DNA from: Ferruginibacter sp. | GTDB lineage: Bacteria; Bacteroidota; Bacteroidia; Chitinophagales; Chitinophagaceae | Direction: 5' to 3' | Assembly (NCBI GenBank): GCA_018882645.1 | Contig: VERM01000039.1 | Coordinates: forward strand, 1-9,661 | Length of the DNA stretch: 9,661 nucleotides | Part shown: one piece after another, positions 6,804 through 9,661 of the stretch | Layout: the number at the start of each line of letters is the position of its first letter | Position numbering within the stretch: the first letter of the stretch is position 1 | The notes under the pieces: model-generated | The model's database searches: none | What the model was told of the DNA's origin: nothing | What the model saw: the letters and a program-made list of their open reading frames with translations, nothing else | Translations under genes and position numbers: made by a program

Positions 6804-6840
6804 AAGAATCATATCAATTCTTTCTTATTTTATTTTTCTT
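6804..6840 (+). terminator. AT-rich hairpin plus T-rich tract after the transaldolase gene
   Basis: AAGAAT (6804-6809) pairs with ATTCTT (6817-6822) around a 7-base loop. A T-rich stretch follows to 6840. It begins 12 bases after the TAA and overlaps the end of the convergent small gene. The stem is short and has only one G-C pair, so termination strength is uncertain. Confidence 0.35.
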
Positions 6841-7206
6841 TGGCAGAGATATGTCCTCCAATGTAGGGAGCTCATCATCCTCTTTTCGCTTGACATACAT
6901 TGTAAAGTCTTCCCTAATCGATGAATTTTTTAATTTGACAGTGATATCAACCTTTTCTTCAGTGAAATCGAGTGGAAGAAAAAGGTTGTTCCCAGTGAAA
7001 ACGCCTGCTGAACTGCTGAATATGATATCATTGCTGTCGAGCGGAATATATTTACCTGTTGACAAAAGCCCGTCTACATTAATATAATTATAACTTCCTT
7101 TTTTAAGACTCTCGGTATATAGGTTGATAAAAATGCTATTTATACTTTGAGCATAAACCCCATTGCACCATAAAATACATATCAACAATAAAAAAGACGG
7201 CTTCAC
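6814..7206 (-). CDS. Small exported protein of unknown function behind pyk
   Basis: This 130-residue protein has a clear Sec signal peptide: a lysine at position 2, a hydrophobic core (FLLLICILW) and a VYA cleavage site before Q20, leaving ~111 residues. There is no proper lipobox, since the cysteine at 14 follows tryptophan, so it should be periplasmic or secreted. The mature part has alternating hydrophobic strands, a FSSSAGVFTGNNLFLPLDF segment (~63-81) and EEKVDITVKLK, suggesting a small beta-sandwich (Ig-like) domain; that is inference from pattern only. The C-terminus is lysine/arginine-rich (LPKKNKIRKN). The start is GTG at 7206, because an in-frame TAA lies two codons upstream and there is no internal ATG. 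It begins 39 bp after the pyk stop on the same strand, so it is probably the last gene of the pfkA-pyk transcript. I do not recognise a family. It is not an obvious glycolytic protein. Confidence 0.75.
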   Translation of the reverse strand: MKPSFLLLICILWCNGVYAQSINSIFINLYTESLKKGSYNYINVDGLLSTGKYIPLDSNDIIFSSSAGVFTGNNLFLPLDFTEEKVDITVKLKNSSIREDFTMYVKRKEDDELPTLEDISLPKKNKIRKN

Positions 7207-7245
7207 AGTTTATGTAAAATGATGAAAGTTAAAATACATTGTGCG

Positions 7246-8736
7246 TTATTCAACTTTGGTAATCTTGATGATATTGGTTGGCAAATGTTTATCAATCGGC
7301 GTGCTGCCTGTATTCACGACCACATCTCCCTGATTGATAAATCCTCTTTCTTTTAGAATGTTGATTTGATCAAAGATGATATCATCCAAACTTTCTTCCT
7401 CTCCATAATAAAAAGCTCTCACGCCCCAGCTTAGGCTCAGCTGACTGATTAGTGTTCTTTCCTTACTGAATATGTACAAGGGGCTTTTGGGTCTATAGCT
7501 GCTCAGCATAAATGCAGTATAGCCGCTTTGAGTCATTCCAATCAGTGCATTGGCGTGCGCATCGTGTGCCAGTTTGCAGGCACTATAACAAATGGCATCG
7601 CTCATGAATGAGGGTGAATGGGGTTGGGGGGCAAGAATATCATCTCTGTTGTAATCGTAAACACTTGCTTCCACTTGCAGAATGATTTTACTCATGGTTT
7701 CTACAACAAGTGTGGGGAAGTTGCCCATTGCAGTCTCGCCACTCAGCATTACGGCGTCAGCTCCTTCCAAAACTGCATTTGCTACATCACTGACTTCACT
7801 TCTGTTTGGTTTGGTGCGGTCGATCATACTTTCCATCATCTGCGTGGCTACAATAACAGGCTTAGCTCTGTGCATGCATTTGCGTATGATTTCTTTTTGC
7901 ATTGTAGGTACTTGTTCGATAGGGATTTCTACGCCCAGGTCACCTCTAGCAACCATCACGCCATCACTTTCGATGATGATGTCTCGAAGATTTTTTAATG
8001 CTTCGGGCATTTCGATTTTAGCAATGACTTTTATTTTGCTCTTTTTTTCCTTGATTCTTTTTTTCAGATCAATGATATCAACGGCTTTACGAACAAATGA
8101 TAGTGCTACCCAGTCGAGATTTTGGTCAATAATGAATTCCAAATCTGCTATGTCTTTTTCTGTAAGCGACGGCATACTCAAATCACTGTCGGGCAAATTG
8201 ACTCCTTTTTTGGGAAGTAGAATGCCTCCTAATACAACGGTGACTTTAACCTCTTTATCGTTGAGGATTTCTTTTACCTTGACTTCCATTTTGCCATCAT
8301 CGAGAAAAATCCTTTCATCGACTTTCACATCAGTTGTAAGATTAGGGTAGGAGACATAAACTTTATCTTTGTTTCCAACTATTTTTTCAGTAGTGAAAAT
8401 GATGTCATTTCCGGGTTTCAATTCAATACTGCCATTTTCTATTTCCCCTACACGCAGTTTTGGTCCTTGCAGATCTCCCAATATGGCGATATTGTATGGT
8501 TCTGTCTTGTTGATTTTTCTAATGGATTCTATGATGTTCTTTTTGTCGTCATATGCTCCGTGAGAGAAATTTAGGCGGAATACATTCACGCCGGCTTTCA
8601 CAAGTGACAGCAACTTGTCATAGGTGCTGCATGCAGGTCCTACCGTTGCAACAATCTTCGTTCTTTTCTGTGAGTGTGCGATACCTGCTTTGTTGTCCAT
8701 ATCCTGATGCAGGTATTTCTCTATTTTTTTACTCAT
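7246..8736 (-). CDS. pyk: Pyruvate kinase
   Basis: This 496-residue cytoplasmic enzyme converts phosphoenolpyruvate and ADP to pyruvate and ATP, the last step of glycolysis. The A/B barrel region (~23-360) shows all key elements: KRTKIVATVGPA (24-35), NVFRLNFSHG (51-60, with R54, N56, S58), GDLQGPKLRVG (87-97), the catalytic lysine and metal ligand in AKIE (K240, E242), VARGDLGVEIP (262-272, metal ligand D266), and ATQMMESMIDRTKPNRSEVSDVANAV (297-322, T298). Residues ~365-496 are the C-terminal domain, which carries the effector site in regulated forms. Length is normal and there are no frame breaks. The start at ATG 8736 precedes a ~20-residue extension before the first barrel strand, as in other Bacteroidota enzymes from memory. 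It lies 70 bp downstream of pfkA on the same strand, pairing the two control steps of glycolysis. No Shine-Dalgarno sequence is visible. Confidence 0.97.
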   Translation of the reverse strand: MSKKIEKYLHQDMDNKAGIAHSQKRTKIVATVGPACSTYDKLLSLVKAGVNVFRLNFSHGAYDDKKNIIESIRKINKTEPYNIAILGDLQGPKLRVGEIENGSIELKPGNDIIFTTEKIVGNKDKVYVSYPNLTTDVKVDERIFLDDGKMEVKVKEILNDKEVKVTVVLGGILLPKKGVNLPDSDLSMPSLTEKDIADLEFIIDQNLDWVALSFVRKAVDIIDLKKRIKEKKSKIKVIAKIEMPEALKNLRDIIIESDGVMVARGDLGVEIPIEQVPTMQKEIIRKCMHRAKPVIVATQMMESMIDRTKPNRSEVSDVANAVLEGADAVMLSGETAMGNFPTLVVETMSKIILQVEASVYDYNRDDILAPQPHSPSFMSDAICYSACKLAHDAHANALIGMTQSGYTAFMLSSYRPKSPLYIFSKERTLISQLSLSWGVRAFYYGEEESLDDIIFDQINILKERGFINQGDVVVNTGSTPIDKHLPTNIIKITKVE

Positions 8737-8749
8737 TTTTATATTTTAT

Positions 8750-8769
8750 ACAACTGGAGGTCCGGTTGT
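8750..8769. promoter_or_regulatory. 20-bp near-palindrome just upstream of pyk
   Basis: ACAACTGG (8750-8757) and CCGGTTGT (8762-8769) form inverted arms around AGGT. Eight of ten symmetric positions match. The site lies 13 bases before the pyk start codon in the pfkA-pyk spacer. It could be an operator, or a leader hairpin in the pyk message, where one arm position becomes a C-A mismatch. No protein can be assigned to it. Confidence 0.3.
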
Positions 8770-8806
8770 GTATGATGGAATGTTTTTTTTCGGGTATCCT
8801 TTTGCG

Positions 8807-9661
8807 TTATGTTGCCAGTATTTTAACGATATTCATCCATTCGTCATTGATTCGTTGTTTTTTCTTAACCGCTTCATTCAGTGGAGTATAGTTCATTTTA
8901 TTGTTCTGTATTCCGACAAATACATTGTGCCTTCCTTCCATTAAACATTCAACTGCATGATAGCCCATACGACTGGCGATTACGCGATCCATACAAGTGG
9001 GCGCTCCTCCGCGTTGAATGTGTCCCAGAATGCAAACCCTGACTTCCATTTTTGGAAGTCTGTTTTTGATCACATTTGTAAGCTCATTGGCACCGCCAAA
9101 ATCATCACCTTCTGCAACAATGATGAGGTTTACCAGTTTCTTTCTTTTTTCCCTTTCTTTAAGTGATTCAATCACATCGTCGATTTTCGTTTTCCTCTCA
9201 GGGATGAGGATGTTTTCAGCGCCTGTGGCAATGCCGCTGTGCAATGCAATATATCCTGCATCTCTTCCCATTACCTCAATGACAAATAAACGGTCATGTG
9301 CATCAGCGGTGTCTCTCACTTTATCGATAGCTTCTACGGCTGTATTTACTGCCGTATCAAAACCAATTGTAAAATCAGTTCCTGCGATGTCTTTATCAAT
9401 CGTACCGGGGAGTCCTATACAAGGGATATCAAATTCATTGCTGAAAGTCTGTGCTCCGCGAAAACTTCCATCTCCACCAATCACAACCAGTCCGTCTATT
9501 TCTCTTTTTTTAAGATTTTCGTAGGCTTTTTTTCTTCCTTCAGGAGTGAAGAATTCCATGCATCGGGCAGTTTTTAAAATGGTTCCGCCTCTTTGTATGA
9601 TGTTGGCTACACTTCTGTTTTCCATTCTGAAAATATCATCTTCTACCATGCCGCTATATCC
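8807..9661 (-). CDS. pfkA: ATP-dependent 6-phosphofructokinase (partial, 5' end beyond the right edge)
   Basis: The frame stays open to the last base of the window (codons for GYSG precede the methionine at 9649), so the true N-terminus with the first nucleotide-binding glycine loop lies outside. About 284 residues are visible of an expected ~325-330. The enzyme phosphorylates fructose 6-phosphate to fructose 1,6-bisphosphate with ATP. Counting from the methionine at 9649, motifs are GGDGS (58-62), PGTIDKDIAGTD (81-92, catalytic aspartates), R120, EVMGRDAGY (125-133), the AEGDDFGG stretch (179-186) and GHIQRGGAP (209-217). Glycine in GGDGS and in PGTID, where pyrophosphate-dependent enzymes carry Asp and Lys, supports ATP as phosphate donor. 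The lysine in TIDKD replaces the more common asparagine. The gene is followed 70 bp later by pyk, so the two are probably co-transcribed. Confidence 0.95.
   Translation of the reverse strand, partial: GYSGMVEDDIFRMENRSVANIIQRGGTILKTARCMEFFTPEGRKKAYENLKKREIDGLVVIGGDGSFRGAQTFSNEFDIPCIGLPGTIDKDIAGTDFTIGFDTAVNTAVEAIDKVRDTADAHDRLFVIEVMGRDAGYIALHSGIATGAENILIPERKTKIDDVIESLKEREKRKKLVNLIIVAEGDDFGGANELTNVIKNRLPKMEVRVCILGHIQRGGAPTCMDRVIASRMGYHAVECLMEGRHNVFVGIQNNKMNYTPLNEAVKKKQRINDEWMNIVKILAT

Noticed and set aside
7682..8350. Plus-strand 222-residue open frame opposite pyk
   Set aside because: It lies entirely antisense to a well-conserved pyruvate kinase. Its serine/leucine/isoleucine-rich composition is what the reverse complement of that gene gives, and it has no recognisable domain.
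9018..9524. Plus-strand 168-residue open frame opposite pfkA
   Set aside because: It is the antisense shadow of conserved phosphofructokinase motifs, with a low-complexity serine-rich product and no family features.
1..9661. Mobile element, CRISPR, phage or defence island
   Set aside because: I saw no transposase, integrase, tandem repeat array, terminal inverted repeats or target duplications. All identified genes are conserved housekeeping or envelope genes.

Overview
The window reads as ordinary chromosomal DNA of a member of the Bacteroidota, most likely Chitinophagia/Chitinophagaceae-like (the class is inference). The signs are AT-rich intergenic DNA, start codons without Shine-Dalgarno sequences, a Bacteroidota-type -7 promoter box (TATCTTTG) before an RNA gene, a type IX secretion plug protein, and a lipoprotein version of the TamA outer-membrane assembly factor. 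I see no transposase, integrase, CRISPR array, tRNA, rRNA or phage gene. Coding is dense and no stretch over 300 bases lacks a gene. The longest gap between proteins (5881-6137) holds an SRP RNA.

Left half, cell envelope: after the last codons of an unidentified plus-strand gene (to 61), tamL (minus, 68-2485) encodes an outer-membrane Omp85 lipoprotein. Only 35 bp away, an SpoU/TrmH-family RNA 2'-O-methyltransferase gene starts in the opposite direction (2521-3267). It converges, with a 10 bp gap, on a LolC/LolE-like FtsX-family permease gene (minus, 3278-4531), which appears to use a TTG start. Divergent from that is a T9SS plug protein (DUF5103 family, plus, 4582-5880). TamL, the permease and the plug all act in building or using the outer membrane, but strands alternate, so they are neighbours rather than one operon.

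Right half, SRP RNA and central carbon metabolism: the small SRP RNA gene ffs (5993-6086) has a recognisable promoter box and a terminator. It is followed by a 217-residue class I aldolase of the FSA/TalC family (6138-6791). Its residues E61 and F133 point to transaldolase rather than fructose-6-phosphate aldolase activity. On the minus strand, pfkA (runs off the right edge), pyk, and a small exported protein of unknown function lie in one direction with 70 bp and 39 bp spacers, consistent with a glycolytic operon pfkA-pyk-orf.

I found no convincing novel multi-gene system. The points most worth a second look are the transaldolase/aldolase identity, the unknown exported protein behind pyk, the compact ffs-talC promoter/terminator arrangement, a near-palindrome just upstream of pyk, and poly-T tracts in the plug gene's signal-peptide region.
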